Positions 10,940 through 19,352 of a stretch of DNA of 64,000 bases are shown piece after piece. Position numbers and translations under genes: made by a program. The notes beneath the pieces are model-generated. The model saw only the letters and a program-made list of their open reading frames with translations. It was not told the DNA's origin and ran no database searches. The stretch is from Nitrospirillum viridazoti CBAmc (GTDB lineage Bacteria > Pseudomonadota > Alphaproteobacteria > Azospirillales > Azospirillaceae), in NCBI RefSeq assembly GCF_000730165.1, contig NZ_CP022110.1, positions 2,627,501-2,691,500 on the forward strand. Direction: 5' to 3'. Every line of letters begins with the position of its first letter. The first letter of the stretch is position 1.

Positions 10940-10980
10940 GTGGACCCCGTCAGTGGACCCCCCGTTAGTGGACCCCCGTC
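10940..10980. repeat. Three tandem copies of a 13-15 bp unit
   Basis: GTGGACCCCGTCA (10940-10952), GTGGACCCCCCGTTA (10953-10967) and GTGGACCCCCGTC (10968-10980) follow each other directly. They lie in the 292-bp space between the divergent helicase gene and the gene for a secreted protein. This could be a regulator-binding array or simple slippage. Confidence 0.7.
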
Positions 10981-11139
10981 TGGCCGCGGCCAAGTGGCCC
11001 TGGAAAAACCCCGCCCCCAATGCGGACATAATGCGGGGCCATCCTTATATAGGGTACCGGCCCGACAGGCACGCCGCTTGATTCCGGTCAATACTCCCGT
11101 ATCACCTAGGCGCAACACCGTTCCCCTGAAGGCCCGTCC

Positions 11140-12528
11140 ATGCCCGTCCGCCCCCGTCTCGCCGCTTTGTCGCTGATCCCCCTGCTGCTGGGCACCTCCG
11201 CCCTGGCCGCACCCGTGACGCAGGAAGGTGCCGACAAGCTGGCCCGGCTGGCCGAACAGCAGCTGACCAAGCCCGCCAACCCGCACAAGGACGGCAGCCT
11301 GCGCCTGACCCTGAACGGCCACGCCAGCGCCACGCGCGAGGGGGATCATTACCGCCTGAGCCTGCCCGGCGCCCAGCTGCACCTGGGCGACGACAGCGTG
11401 CTGGACCTCGGCACCCTGGTGCTGGCGGTCACCCCCACGGCCGACGGCCACTGGGACGCCACCGGCGCCCTGCCCAGCCCCATGGGCGTGTTCGACGGCC
11501 AGGGCATGCGCATCGGCGAGGTGCGCCTGGGCAGCCAGAGCCTGCATGCCCGCTGGACCCCCGATTTCCAGACGGTCGACCTGCTGGACGCCAAGGCGGG
11601 CGACATCCGTTTCATCCCCCGCCCCGGCCACGGCGCCGTATCCATGGACGCCCTGGCTGTGCGCTTCATGCCGGAGGACGAGGCGCGCGGGCGGTGGAGC
11701 GGCCCGCTGCGGATGGAAGTGAACAAACTGGACACCAGGACGCCGGAAGGTGCGGAGGAAACCCGGCTGCTGCGCGGCCTGCTGGCCATCGACGTCACGG
11801 ACTTCAACATGGCCCAGGGCGCCCTGCTGCGTGTGGGCGGCGGCACGGATCCCGGCCCCGCTGGCGCCGTGCTGTCGCGCATGAAGGGCACCCTCAGCCT
11901 GGACGGCTATGCCAGCCACGACGACGAGGGCCATCCCTATTCCCTGAAGACCCTGAACGCCACCGTCACCGCCGACAACATGGACGGCGACCATGGCGTG
12001 CTGTCGCTGGACTACAGCCACCGTGGCCTGGTCAAGCCGGCCGTCAACGGCCAGGCCGACCCCATCCCGGAAAAGGGCGACCTGCACCTGAAGATCACCG
12101 ACCTGCCGGCCCGCACCCTGGCGGAGGCTGACTGGAATACCCTGCCGCCCGACGCCAAGCACCGCAACCGCGCCATCAAGGACCGCACCCTGACCGCCCT
12201 GGGCCAGGCCGGCAGCCATCTGACCATCGACAAGCTGGACTTCCAGGCGCCCGACGCGGCCCTGGTGGGCAACGCGGCCCTGGTGTTCGACGCCGCCAAC
12301 CCGCGCGGCCTGACCGGCACCCTGTCGCTGCTGATGCGCGGCCTGGACCACCTGCCGGCCAACGGCGTGGGCAACGGCGCCATGCTGGGCTTTTTCGCCC
12401 TGCAGTCCATGGGCGCACCCGAAAGCCAGAGCCGCCGCTTCAGCCTGGATTTCCGCCCCGACGGCCATGTGAAGCTGAACGGCAGCGACGTCACCCTGCT
12501 GATGACCGGACTGGCCAAGCTTCCCTGA
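11140..12528 (+). CDS. Secreted protein of unknown function (462 aa)
   Basis: The N-terminus MPVRPRLAALSLIPLLLGTSALAA is a clear Sec signal peptide with a likely cut after Ala-24, so the protein is exported. The mature part is Asp/Gly/Leu-rich with alternating short hydrophobic strands (for example DSVLDLGTLVLAV and GTLSLLMRGLDHL), suggesting an all-beta, repeat-like fold comparable to DUF2125, DUF945 or AsmA-type periplasmic proteins. I cannot assign a family with confidence, and no catalytic motif is visible. There is only one cysteine-poor chain and no membrane helix after the signal. The ATG has a weak TGAAGGC site upstream. Neighbours (helicase, pcm) give no functional hint. A hairpin separates it from the convergent pcm. 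Confidence 0.8.
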   Translation: MPVRPRLAALSLIPLLLGTSALAAPVTQEGADKLARLAEQQLTKPANPHKDGSLRLTLNGHASATREGDHYRLSLPGAQLHLGDDSVLDLGTLVLAVTPTADGHWDATGALPSPMGVFDGQGMRIGEVRLGSQSLHARWTPDFQTVDLLDAKAGDIRFIPRPGHGAVSMDALAVRFMPEDEARGRWSGPLRMEVNKLDTRTPEGAEETRLLRGLLAIDVTDFNMAQGALLRVGGGTDPGPAGAVLSRMKGTLSLDGYASHDDEGHPYSLKTLNATVTADNMDGDHGVLSLDYSHRGLVKPAVNGQADPIPEKGDLHLKITDLPARTLAEADWNTLPPDAKHRNRAIKDRTLTALGQAGSHLTIDKLDFQAPDAALVGNAALVFDAANPRGLTGTLSLLMRGLDHLPANGVGNGAMLGFFALQSMGAPESQSRRFSLDFRPDGHVKLNGSDVTLLMTGLAKLP

Positions 12529-12548
12529 AAACCGCCCCAGGTTGCGGG

Positions 12549-12565
12549 GCACATCCAAGATGTGC
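12549..12565. terminator. Hairpin between two convergent genes
   Basis: GCACATC-CAA-GATGTGC forms a perfect 7-bp stem with a 3-nt loop between the stop codons of the secreted protein gene and pcm. A second stem (GCCCC 12534-12538 with GGGGC 12546-12550) overlaps it. No T tract is seen. Confidence 0.4.
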
Positions 12566-12602
12566 CTGGCTTCGGCGGCCTGCGCCGCCTGCGCGTCGCG
12601 CC

Positions 12603-13307
12603 CTAACCCTCAACCATGGGAACGAAGGCGACCGCCAGCAGTGGCTGTTCTCGCACCCGGCCGTCCCGTCCCTTTTCCACCAGGCACAGCTGCTGCGCCC
12701 TTCCTGCCGGCCCCACCGGCAGCAGCAGGCGCCCGCCCGGCCGCAGTTGCTCCACCAGGGCCGGGGGCACGGCAGGCGCGGCGCAGGCGGCCAGGATGGC
12801 GTCGAAGGGGGCCGCGTCCGGCCAGCCGCCATGGCCGTCGCCGATGCGCAAGGTGACGTTCCTGATCCCCAGGGCCGCCAGCCGCCGCTCCGCCGCCTGC
12901 GCCAGATCGGCGATGACCTCCAGCCCGAAGACCGTGGCGCCCAGGTGGGCCAGCAGCGCGGTCTGGTAGCCGGAGCCTACGCCGACCTCCAGCACCCGGT
13001 CGCCCGGGTGGACGTCCAGCAGTTCCGTCATCAGCGCCACCAGGGAGGGCTGGGACAGGGTCTGGCCCGCCGCCAGGGGCAGCACTTGGTCCTGATAAGC
13101 GTAAGGGGCCTGGTCCGCCGGGGTGAACAGTTCACGCGGCGTGGCCATCAGGGCGGCGGCCACGCGCGGGCTCAAGGCCGGCAGGCCCAGGGGCCGGTCC
13201 GCCCGCATGCGCCGGGCGATGGTTGCCACCAGGGCCTCGCGCTCATCCCGGCGGGCCGCCAGGTCCACCGCCGCGCCGCCGTCGCCAGACTTTCCGAACC
13301 ATGCCAT
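12603..13307 (-). CDS. pcm: Protein-L-isoaspartate O-methyltransferase
   Basis: A 234-residue class I SAM-dependent methyltransferase that methylates isoaspartyl residues of aged proteins and so starts their repair. Signatures are AYQDQVLPLAAGQTLSQPSLVALM (substrate-binding segment typical of PCMT) and motif I VLEVGVGSGYQTALLA, followed by GDGHGGWPDAAPFDAILAACAAP (post-I and motif II). Length is slightly above the usual 210 residues because of a charged N-terminal extension. A GTG at 13325 would add six residues; the ATG at 13307 with a GGGGGCAGGG stretch upstream is preferred. It shares its upstream space with the divergent htpG gene. Confidence 0.93.
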   Translation of the reverse strand: MAWFGKSGDGGAAVDLAARRDEREALVATIARRMRADRPLGLPALSPRVAAALMATPRELFTPADQAPYAYQDQVLPLAAGQTLSQPSLVALMTELLDVHPGDRVLEVGVGSGYQTALLAHLGATVFGLEVIADLAQAAERRLAALGIRNVTLRIGDGHGGWPDAAPFDAILAACAAPAVPPALVEQLRPGGRLLLPVGPAGRAQQLCLVEKGRDGRVREQPLLAVAFVPMVEG

Positions 13308-13376
13308 CACCCTGCCCCCGTACACGCTGGCCTCGTAGCGGTCATGCCGGAATCAGGCCCTGCCCCAACGGAGGGG

Positions 13377-13407
13377 CTTGCGTCCGTCGCGCCCGCCCCT
13401 CATATCG
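13377..13407 (+). promoter_or_regulatory. Candidate RpoH (sigma-32) promoter of htpG
   Basis: CTTGCG (from 13377), 18 bases, then CATATCG (13401-13407), with CCTCATAT as the -10 core. Spacing and both conserved blocks are the same as in front of clpB. The predicted leader to the htpG ATG is about 95 bases. Confidence 0.65.
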
Positions 13408-13510
13408 GGGCGCGACGGCCGGCCCATCCATGGGCGGCGCGTCGGAGCCAGGTTCACCACGTCGGCGGCGCCACGACAGGGCCGCCCAGAAAGAAGGACG
13501 GAACACGCCC

Positions 13511-15415
13511 ATGAGTGAGGAAAAACTCAGCTTCCAGGCCGAAGTTTCCCGGCTGCTGGACATCGTCGCGCATTCGCTCTATTCGGAAAAGGAGGTCTTC
13601 CTGCGGGAGCTGATCTCCAACGCCTCGGACGCCTGCGACAAGCTGCGCTACGCCTCCCTGACCCAGCCGGAACTGACGGCCGGGGACGCCAACTTCCGCA
13701 TCACCCTGACGCCGGACACGGCCGCCCGCACCCTGACCATCGCCGACAACGGCATCGGCATGAACCGGGACGACCTGGTGGAAAACCTGGGCACCATCGC
13801 CCGCTCCGGCACCGCCAACTTCATGGCCGCCCTGTCCCAGAAGGCCGAGGCCAAGAAGGACGGCGAAAAGGACGTGTCGCTGATCGGCCAGTTCGGCGTG
13901 GGCTTCTATTCCGCCTTCATGGTGGCGGGCGAGGTCGAGGTCTACTCGCGCAAGGCCGGTGAAAGCCAGGGCTGGCGCTGGACCTCGGACGGCAAGGGCT
14001 CGTTCACCGTGGGCGAGAGCGACGACGCCCCGGCGCGCGGCAGCCGCATCGTGCTGCACCTGCGCGACGGCGAGGACGACTACCTGCAGACCTACCGCCT
14101 GCAGAGCATCGTCAAGAAGTACAGCGACCACATCAGCATCCCCGTGCTGGTGGGCGACGACGAGAAGCCGGCCAACGCCGCCTCCGCCCTGTGGACCCGG
14201 CCCAAGAGCGAGATCACGGCCGAGCAGTACAAGGAATTCTACCATCACGTCGGCCACGCCTTCGACGATCCCTGGCTGACCCTGCATTGGCGGGCGGAAG
14301 GCGTGCTGGAATACACCAACCTGCTGTTCATCCCCGAGGCCAAGCCCTTCGACCTGTTCGAGCCGGAGCGCAAGCACCGGGTGAAGCTGTACGTCCGCCG
14401 CGTCTTCATCACCGAGGGTCCGGAAGGCCTGATCCCGGCCTATCTGCGCTTCCTGCGCGGCGTGGTGGACAGCGAGGACCTGCCGCTGAACGTCAGCCGC
14501 GAGATGCTGCAGCACAACCCCATGCTGGCCAAGATGCGCACCGGCATCGCCAAGCGCGTGCTGGGTGACCTGGCCCGCAAGGCCGACGACGCCGACTCCA
14601 AGGCGGACTATGCGCGTTTCTGGGAGAACTTCGGCGCCGTGCTCAAGGAAGGCCTGTATGAGGAGCGGGAGCAGCGCGACACCCTGCTGAAGCTGCTGCG
14701 CGCATACAGTACCCATGGGGGCACCCACGGCGATGAGCTGGTCAGCCTGGAAGACTATGTCGGCCGCATGAAGCCGGGCCAGGACGCCATCTACTACATC
14801 ACCGGCGAGGACAAGGCGGCGCTGGCTCGCAGCCCGCACCTGGAAGGCTTCCGCGCCAAGGGTGTGGAAGTGCTGTTCCTGACCGACGCGGTGGACGAGT
14901 TCTGGCTGCAGTCCGTCACCCAGTACAAGGACCACGCCTTCAAGTCCGTCACCCGCGGCGGCGCCGACCTGGCCAACGTCACGGCCGAGGACAAGAACGA
15001 CGAGACGCCGAAGGCGCCGGAGGACAGCGTGGCCGATCTGGTGGCGCTGGCCAAGCTGACCCTGGGCGACGCGGTCAAGGACGTGCGCACCTCCGAACGC
15101 CTGCGCGAAAGCGCCGTCTGCCTGGTGGCGGACGAGGGCGACATGGACATCCACCTGGAGCGCATGCTGAAGGCCCACCGGCGCCTGGATGAGACATCCA
15201 AGCGCATCCTGGAAGTCAACCCCACCCACCCTTTGATCCGCCGCCTGGCGGACCTGGCCAAGGCCAATGGCGCCGGCGGCGCCCAGGGTGAAGCCCTGGC
15301 GGATGCGGCCTGGCTGCTGCTGGACCAGGCGCGAATCCTGGAGGGCGAGCCGCTGCCGGATCCGGTGGCTTTCGGCCGCCGCCTGGCGACGTTCGTGGAG
15401 AAGGGGCTGGCCTAA
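13511..15415 (+). CDS. htpG: Molecular chaperone HtpG (Hsp90)
   Basis: A 634-residue bacterial Hsp90, a cytoplasmic ATP-dependent chaperone dimer. GHKL ATPase motifs are present in order: RELISNASDACDKLR (about 30-44, catalytic Glu and Asn), DNGIGM (about 80-85) and GQFGVGFYSAF (about 122-132). The middle domain (about 230-500, with the WTRPKSEIT start and RVFITEGPEGLIPAYLRFLRGVVDSEDLPLNVSRE-type client loop region) and the C-terminal dimer domain follow. The frame is open back to 13223, but MSEEKLSF at 13511 matches the family N-terminus and has an AAGGAC site. A sigma-32-like promoter precedes it and a terminator hairpin with a T run follows. Confidence 0.97.
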   Translation: MSEEKLSFQAEVSRLLDIVAHSLYSEKEVFLRELISNASDACDKLRYASLTQPELTAGDANFRITLTPDTAARTLTIADNGIGMNRDDLVENLGTIARSGTANFMAALSQKAEAKKDGEKDVSLIGQFGVGFYSAFMVAGEVEVYSRKAGESQGWRWTSDGKGSFTVGESDDAPARGSRIVLHLRDGEDDYLQTYRLQSIVKKYSDHISIPVLVGDDEKPANAASALWTRPKSEITAEQYKEFYHHVGHAFDDPWLTLHWRAEGVLEYTNLLFIPEAKPFDLFEPERKHRVKLYVRRVFITEGPEGLIPAYLRFLRGVVDSEDLPLNVSREMLQHNPMLAKMRTGIAKRVLGDLARKADDADSKADYARFWENFGAVLKEGLYEEREQRDTLLKLLRAYSTHGGTHGDELVSLEDYVGRMKPGQDAIYYITGEDKAALARSPHLEGFRAKGVEVLFLTDAVDEFWLQSVTQYKDHAFKSVTRGGADLANVTAEDKNDETPKAPEDSVADLVALAKLTLGDAVKDVRTSERLRESAVCLVADEGDMDIHLERMLKAHRRLDETSKRILEVNPTHPLIRRLADLAKANGAGGAQGEALADAAWLLLDQARILEGEPLPDPVAFGRRLATFVEKGLA

Positions 15416-15448
15416 AGGGTCAATCGCCTCATTTATTTACACCCTGTT

Positions 15449-15489
15449 CATGCCCCGCCCGAGAAACCGGTGTGGGGCATGGCGTTTTT
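15449..15489 (+). terminator. Rho-independent terminator of htpG
   Basis: CATGCCCC (15449-15456) pairs with GGGGCATG (15474-15481) around a 17-nt loop and is followed by a TTTTT run. It lies 34 bases after the htpG stop. Confidence 0.7.
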
Positions 15490-15662
15490 GCAACGGCCGG
15501 TGGGTGTCAAGGGCGCCCCGCGCCGCATGGAACGGTTTCGCCCTTTTCTTGCCGCTAACTGCTGGCATAGTCCGCAACCGATCGAACGATGCGGCTGTTA
15601 TCGTTGTCAGGTCGAGATGCGGCTGCATAGGGGGGCACCCTTGCCGTCGTTGATATGGGTTT

Positions 15663-15682
15663 CCCCCGGGACGTCCCGGGGG
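15663..15682. repeat. Perfect 20-bp GC palindrome
   Basis: CCCCCGGGAC is followed immediately by its exact reverse complement GTCCCGGGGG. It is 87 bases before the preferred start of the L,D-transpeptidase gene. As RNA it could form a leader hairpin; as DNA it could be a protein site. Confidence 0.6.
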
Positions 15683-15768
15683 TCCAAGGGCGTGAGCCAG
15701 GCGGGGTTTGCATGGGGTTGTCGATGGGGGCTGTCGCCCCGAATGATCGGAATGGGGCGCGGACCGGG

Positions 15769-17730
15769 ATGCGGCGCCGCAACGCCTCCACCGCCGCGCT
15801 ACTGGCCACCGTACTGTTCCTGCTTCCTTTGGGCGTCCAGGGAGGCGCCCAGGCGCGCGACCTCGCGGACCTCATGAAGGACCGCTTCCCGGTAGCGCAG
15901 GGTGAGGCGACGCCGGACGACAGCGACCAGACCGTGCTGGCGCGGTTCTACCGGGGCCGGGGACTGAAGCCCCTGTGGGTGGAGCACGGCGAGGCCAACG
16001 CCGCCGCCCGCACCGTCCTGACCGTCCTGGGCCATGCCGACGAGGATGGGTTGAACCCCAACGACTATGCCCCCGCCAGCCTGACGGCGCAGCAGGCCCA
16101 TCTGGACAGTCCCGAGGCGCAGGCCGCGTTCGAAACCAACCTGACCCTGGGCCTGGTGCATTATGCCAGCGACGTGTCGGTGGGCCGCATCATCCCCACC
16201 CTGGCCGACCCGGAACTGGTCATCGACCGGCCGCCCTTCGACCGGGCGCAGTTCCTGGGTGGCGTCGCCTCCGCCACGGATCTGGGCGCCCTGCTGACCG
16301 GCCTCGCGCCGCACCGCCCGGAATACGCCGCGCTGAAGGCCGCGCTGGCCCACTATCGCCAGATGAAGGCCGCCGGCGGCTGGCCCACCATCCCGCCGGC
16401 GCCCAAGGCGCCCCCGGCCCCGCCACCGCCGGCCGATCCCGCCAACCCCACGGCGCCCGCGCCCAAGCCGGAAAAGACCAGCGATGCGCTGAAGCCCGGC
16501 ATGATCGACCCGCGCGTGCCGGCCCTGCGCGCCCGCCTGGTGGCCACGGGTGAGGCCAAACCCCTGCCCGTTCCGCTGCCCAAGGGCACCAATCCGGAGC
16601 TGTACGACGACGCCCTGGCCACGGCCGTGAAGGAATTCCAGCGCCGCCAGGGGCAGGAGCCGGACGGCGCCATCGGCAAGCGCACCCTGGTGGAACTGAA
16701 CGCCACGGTGGATCAGCGCATCAACCAGATCATCGTCAACATGGAACGCTGGCGGTGGGAGCGGGAGCCGGCGGACCAGCCCTACCTGGTGGTCAACCTG
16801 GCCGACTACACCCTGTCGCTGATGCGCGGCATGGACGTGCAGCTGACCATGCGCGTGGTGGTGGGCGCGCCCTTCACCCGCACGCCCGTGTTCATCGGCA
16901 ACATGAGCTATATGGAGTTGAACCCCTACTGGTACGTGCCGACCAAGATCGCCAAGGAAGAGATTCTGCCCAAGCAGAAGAAGGACCACAGCTACGTCGT
17001 CAAGAACCACTACACGCTGCTGTCGGACTGGACGTCCAACGCCGTGCCGGTGGACCCCAGCAGCATCAACTGGGCGACCGTGACGGAGCGCAACTTCCAT
17101 TGGCGGGTGCGGCAGGACGCGGGCAACGACAATTCGCTGGGCCGCATCAAGTTCATGTTCCCCAACAAGTTCGACATCTACCTGCACGACACGCCGTCCA
17201 AGCGGCTGTTCGAGCGGGCGGTGCGGTCCTTCAGCCACGGCTGCATCCGGGTGCAGGACCCGCCCAATCTGGCGCTGGCCATCCTGGCCCTGACCGACAC
17301 CCCCGGCTGGCCGGAGGAGAAGCTGCGGGCCGAGATCGGCGGCGACAGCCTGAAGCACCAGACGATTCGCCTGAAGAATCCCCTGCCGGTGCACATCACC
17401 TACATCACCACGGTGACCGACCCGGACGGCGGCATCGACTTCCGCACCGACGTCTATGGTCGCGACGCCCGCGTGCTGGCCGCCCTGAATGGTCCCCGGC
17501 CGCGCAAACCGGTGGTGCCCGCCGCGGTGCCGGCGGCCGCCCCCACGCCTGGGAGCGCGCCCAACGCCGCGCCGAACACGGTGCCGGCCGCGTCGGGCGA
17601 CGCGCCGAAAGCGGCTGAGACTCCAAAGCCTTCGGTCCAAGGCGCACGCACGGGCGCTACACCGGCACCGGTCAAGGCGCCGGCGCCAGCCGCCACCCCC
17701 GTGCCGGCGAATGCCAACCCGGCGCGCTGA
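15769..17730 (+). CDS. L,D-transpeptidase, YcbB (LdtD)-like, secreted
   Basis: A 653-residue periplasmic enzyme that forms 3-3 crosslinks in peptidoglycan. Order: signal peptide (MRRRNASTAALLATVLFLLPLGVQGGAQA), scaffold domain of the YcbB type (about 35-200), a Pro/Ala linker (about 205-240), a peptidoglycan-binding repeat (AVKEFQRRQGQEPDGAIGKRT), then the YkuD catalytic domain with the active-site motif SHGCIRV (about 488-494; catalytic Cys). A Pro/Ala-rich tail of about 80 residues ends the protein. Earlier in-frame starts at 15655 and 15712 exist; 15769 gives a standard signal peptide. A DUF882 protein gene follows 203 bases downstream, a pairing common in alphaproteobacteria. Confidence 0.9.
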   Translation: MRRRNASTAALLATVLFLLPLGVQGGAQARDLADLMKDRFPVAQGEATPDDSDQTVLARFYRGRGLKPLWVEHGEANAAARTVLTVLGHADEDGLNPNDYAPASLTAQQAHLDSPEAQAAFETNLTLGLVHYASDVSVGRIIPTLADPELVIDRPPFDRAQFLGGVASATDLGALLTGLAPHRPEYAALKAALAHYRQMKAAGGWPTIPPAPKAPPAPPPPADPANPTAPAPKPEKTSDALKPGMIDPRVPALRARLVATGEAKPLPVPLPKGTNPELYDDALATAVKEFQRRQGQEPDGAIGKRTLVELNATVDQRINQIIVNMERWRWEREPADQPYLVVNLADYTLSLMRGMDVQLTMRVVVGAPFTRTPVFIGNMSYMELNPYWYVPTKIAKEEILPKQKKDHSYVVKNHYTLLSDWTSNAVPVDPSSINWATVTERNFHWRVRQDAGNDNSLGRIKFMFPNKFDIYLHDTPSKRLFERAVRSFSHGCIRVQDPPNLALAILALTDTPGWPEEKLRAEIGGDSLKHQTIRLKNPLPVHITYITTVTDPDGGIDFRTDVYGRDARVLAALNGPRPRKPVVPAAVPAAAPTPGSAPNAAPNTVPAASGDAPKAAETPKPSVQGARTGATPAPVKAPAPAATPVPANANPAR

Positions 17731-17933
17731 CGGATGGAGGCCGCTTGCCCAATTGTGACCGTTTCGGAAGCGGTTGCAAAGGCGGACGCCCAGGCCGCCG
17801 CACGGTAGCGGTCATACGTTCATCAAATTTTTGCCTCATTTGGGGCTTGCTTATTCACACCCCGTTGTCACAGACTGCAGCCCTGCCCTGCTGGTGACGC
17901 GGGGCTATGGCAAGACAGATGGGGACATCCGGA

Positions 17934-18683
17934 ATGGACGAACGGCACGCCGCGGCGCGTTTGCTTACTATTGCCTGCGACGCCCCCAGTGCCTCTGACG
18001 CGTCCCTGGTTGCCTCTTCCGCCCCAGCCCCCACCCGGCGTGGCCTGCTGGCGGGCTTCGCCAAGCTAGCCACCGGCGCTGCCCTGGTGGGTGGTGTCGC
18101 CAGCCCCCTGCCGGCGCTGGCCAAGGCCGCCACCAAGCACCACGGCGGTGCCAGCCACGGCCACAGCGCCGCCCACGGCAATCTGATGCATGGCGACTGG
18201 TCCAACGCCCGCGCCGCCACCCGCCCCCTGTCGGACAACCGCCGCGTTCTGGCCTTCAACCATCTGCACACCGGCGAGAAGCTGAAGGTCACCTACTGGG
18301 CTGACGGCAAGTACCTGCCGACCGCCCTGCACGACGTGAATTCCATCCTGCGCGACTGGCGGACCAACCAGACCATCGCCATGGACCCCAAGCTGCTGGA
18401 CCTGATGTTCCAGATGCAGCACCGCCTGCACACCAACGAGACCATCCAGGTCATCTGCGGCTATCGTTGCCCCAAGACCAACGCCATGCTGGCGGCCAAC
18501 TCCGAAGGGGTGGCCAGCCACAGCATGCACATGGAAGGCAAGGCCATCGACCTGGACCTGGCCAGCAAGCCCCTGGCCCGCATCCGCCAGGTGGCGGTGG
18601 AGCTGAAGCAGGGCGGCGTCGGCTATTATCCCAAGTCCAACTTCGTCCACGTCGATACCGGCCGCGTCCGTCAGTGGGCGTAA
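17934..18683 (+). CDS. Tat-exported DUF882 (YcbK-like) peptidase-fold protein
   Basis: A 249-residue protein with a twin-arginine signal: TRRGLLAGFAKLATGAALVGG, ending near PLPALAKA. The C-terminal half is a DUF882/peptidase M15-like domain with the metal-binding pattern SHSMHMEGKAIDLDL (about 189-203) and a distal VHVDTGRVRQW with the final histidine ligand. This is the fold of LAS-type D-Ala-D-Ala metallopeptidases, so a zinc hydrolase role in peptidoglycan turnover is likely, though substrate is unproven. The family is regularly encoded next to YcbB-type L,D-transpeptidases, as here. Start ATG at 17934 is chosen for the GGGGAC stretch upstream; an ATG at 17907 would add nine residues. Confidence 0.87.
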   Translation: MDERHAAARLLTIACDAPSASDASLVASSAPAPTRRGLLAGFAKLATGAALVGGVASPLPALAKAATKHHGGASHGHSAAHGNLMHGDWSNARAATRPLSDNRRVLAFNHLHTGEKLKVTYWADGKYLPTALHDVNSILRDWRTNQTIAMDPKLLDLMFQMQHRLHTNETIQVICGYRCPKTNAMLAANSEGVASHSMHMEGKAIDLDLASKPLARIRQVAVELKQGGVGYYPKSNFVHVDTGRVRQWA

Positions 18684-18796
18684 GGGCGGGGGCGTGAAGC
18701 CCTCCCCTCCCCCAATGGGTCTAAGGACGGGCTTGTTCCCGCGTTCAACCGCGTGAGACAACGCCCTCTCAAGGATTTCTGAGGGGGACTAAAGAC

Positions 18797-19237
18797 ATGC
18801 GGGCACGCCCGGCGGCATTATTGGCCGCTCTATTCATCGCCATCGCGTCCACAGCCGTCGCGCAAACGACATCCGCCCCCTTCACCGGCCGCGACCTCAG
18901 TGGCACCTACGCCTGCACCGGCGTGGATGGGCACGAGGGCGCCTACACCTCCACCGTGACGCTGGAGATGGACAGGGCACAATCCCACGGGAAACGGGCC
19001 GGCTATCATTTCAGGATGGAGGTGCCCAACTATGGCACCTATCGCGGTGTCGCCACCGCCGACGGTGACGCCCTGGCCATCACCTTCGCGCACGAGGACC
19101 CGGCCACCCAGGACTATGGCACCGGCATCGCCAAAGTGAGCCGGACCAAGGATGGCAAGGTGCGCTTCGACAAGTTCTATTACGAAGACGCCTACAAGGG
19201 CGGGAACACTGGCACGGAAAGCTGCGTGCGCAATTGA
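18797..19237 (+). CDS. Small secreted protein of unknown function (146 aa)
   Basis: MRARPAALLAALFIAIASTAVAQ is a signal peptide with a likely cut after AVAQ or AVA. The mature 120 residues begin with FTGRDLSGTYACTGVDGHEGAYTSTVTLEM, which resembles small periplasmic beta-barrel proteins that start with a GTYxCxG segment. Two cysteines (one near the N-terminus, one three residues from the end) could form a disulfide linking the two ends. I cannot assign a function. The ribosome binding site TGAGGGGGA is strong. A very stable terminator hairpin follows 19 bases after the stop. Confidence 0.8.
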   Translation: MRARPAALLAALFIAIASTAVAQTTSAPFTGRDLSGTYACTGVDGHEGAYTSTVTLEMDRAQSHGKRAGYHFRMEVPNYGTYRGVATADGDALAITFAHEDPATQDYGTGIAKVSRTKDGKVRFDKFYYEDAYKGGNTGTESCVRN

Positions 19238-19256
19238 GGCGTCCCCGATAAGCGAA

Positions 19257-19286
19257 CAGGCCCCGGATCGGTCGATCCGGGGCCTG
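19257..19286. terminator. Bidirectional terminator hairpin
   Basis: A perfect 14-bp stem CAGGCCCCGGATCG (19257-19270) with 19273-19286 and a 2-4 nt loop. It lies between the small secreted protein gene and the convergent dctA. GTTTC follows on the plus strand; there is no long T run. Confidence 0.65.
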
Positions 19287-19352
19287 TCGCGTTTCATGGC
19301 ATGCTGTCTTGCTATCGGCCTGGTTGAAGTCGGGCCGGCCGAATTCCAAGGC

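Larger units (their letters stand above)
15416..15768. other. Gene-free stretch between htpG and the L,D-transpeptidase gene
   Basis: It contains the htpG terminator (15449-15489) and a perfect 20-bp palindrome (15663-15682). The transpeptidase frame is open from 15655, so its true start may lie inside this stretch (15655, 15712 or 15769). No other coding sequence is seen. Confidence 0.7.

Noticed and set aside
9949-12558. 869-residue minus-strand frame spanning the helicase start and the secreted protein gene
   Set aside because: It is antisense to one clear gene and out of frame with another; both real genes have family motifs or a signal peptide.
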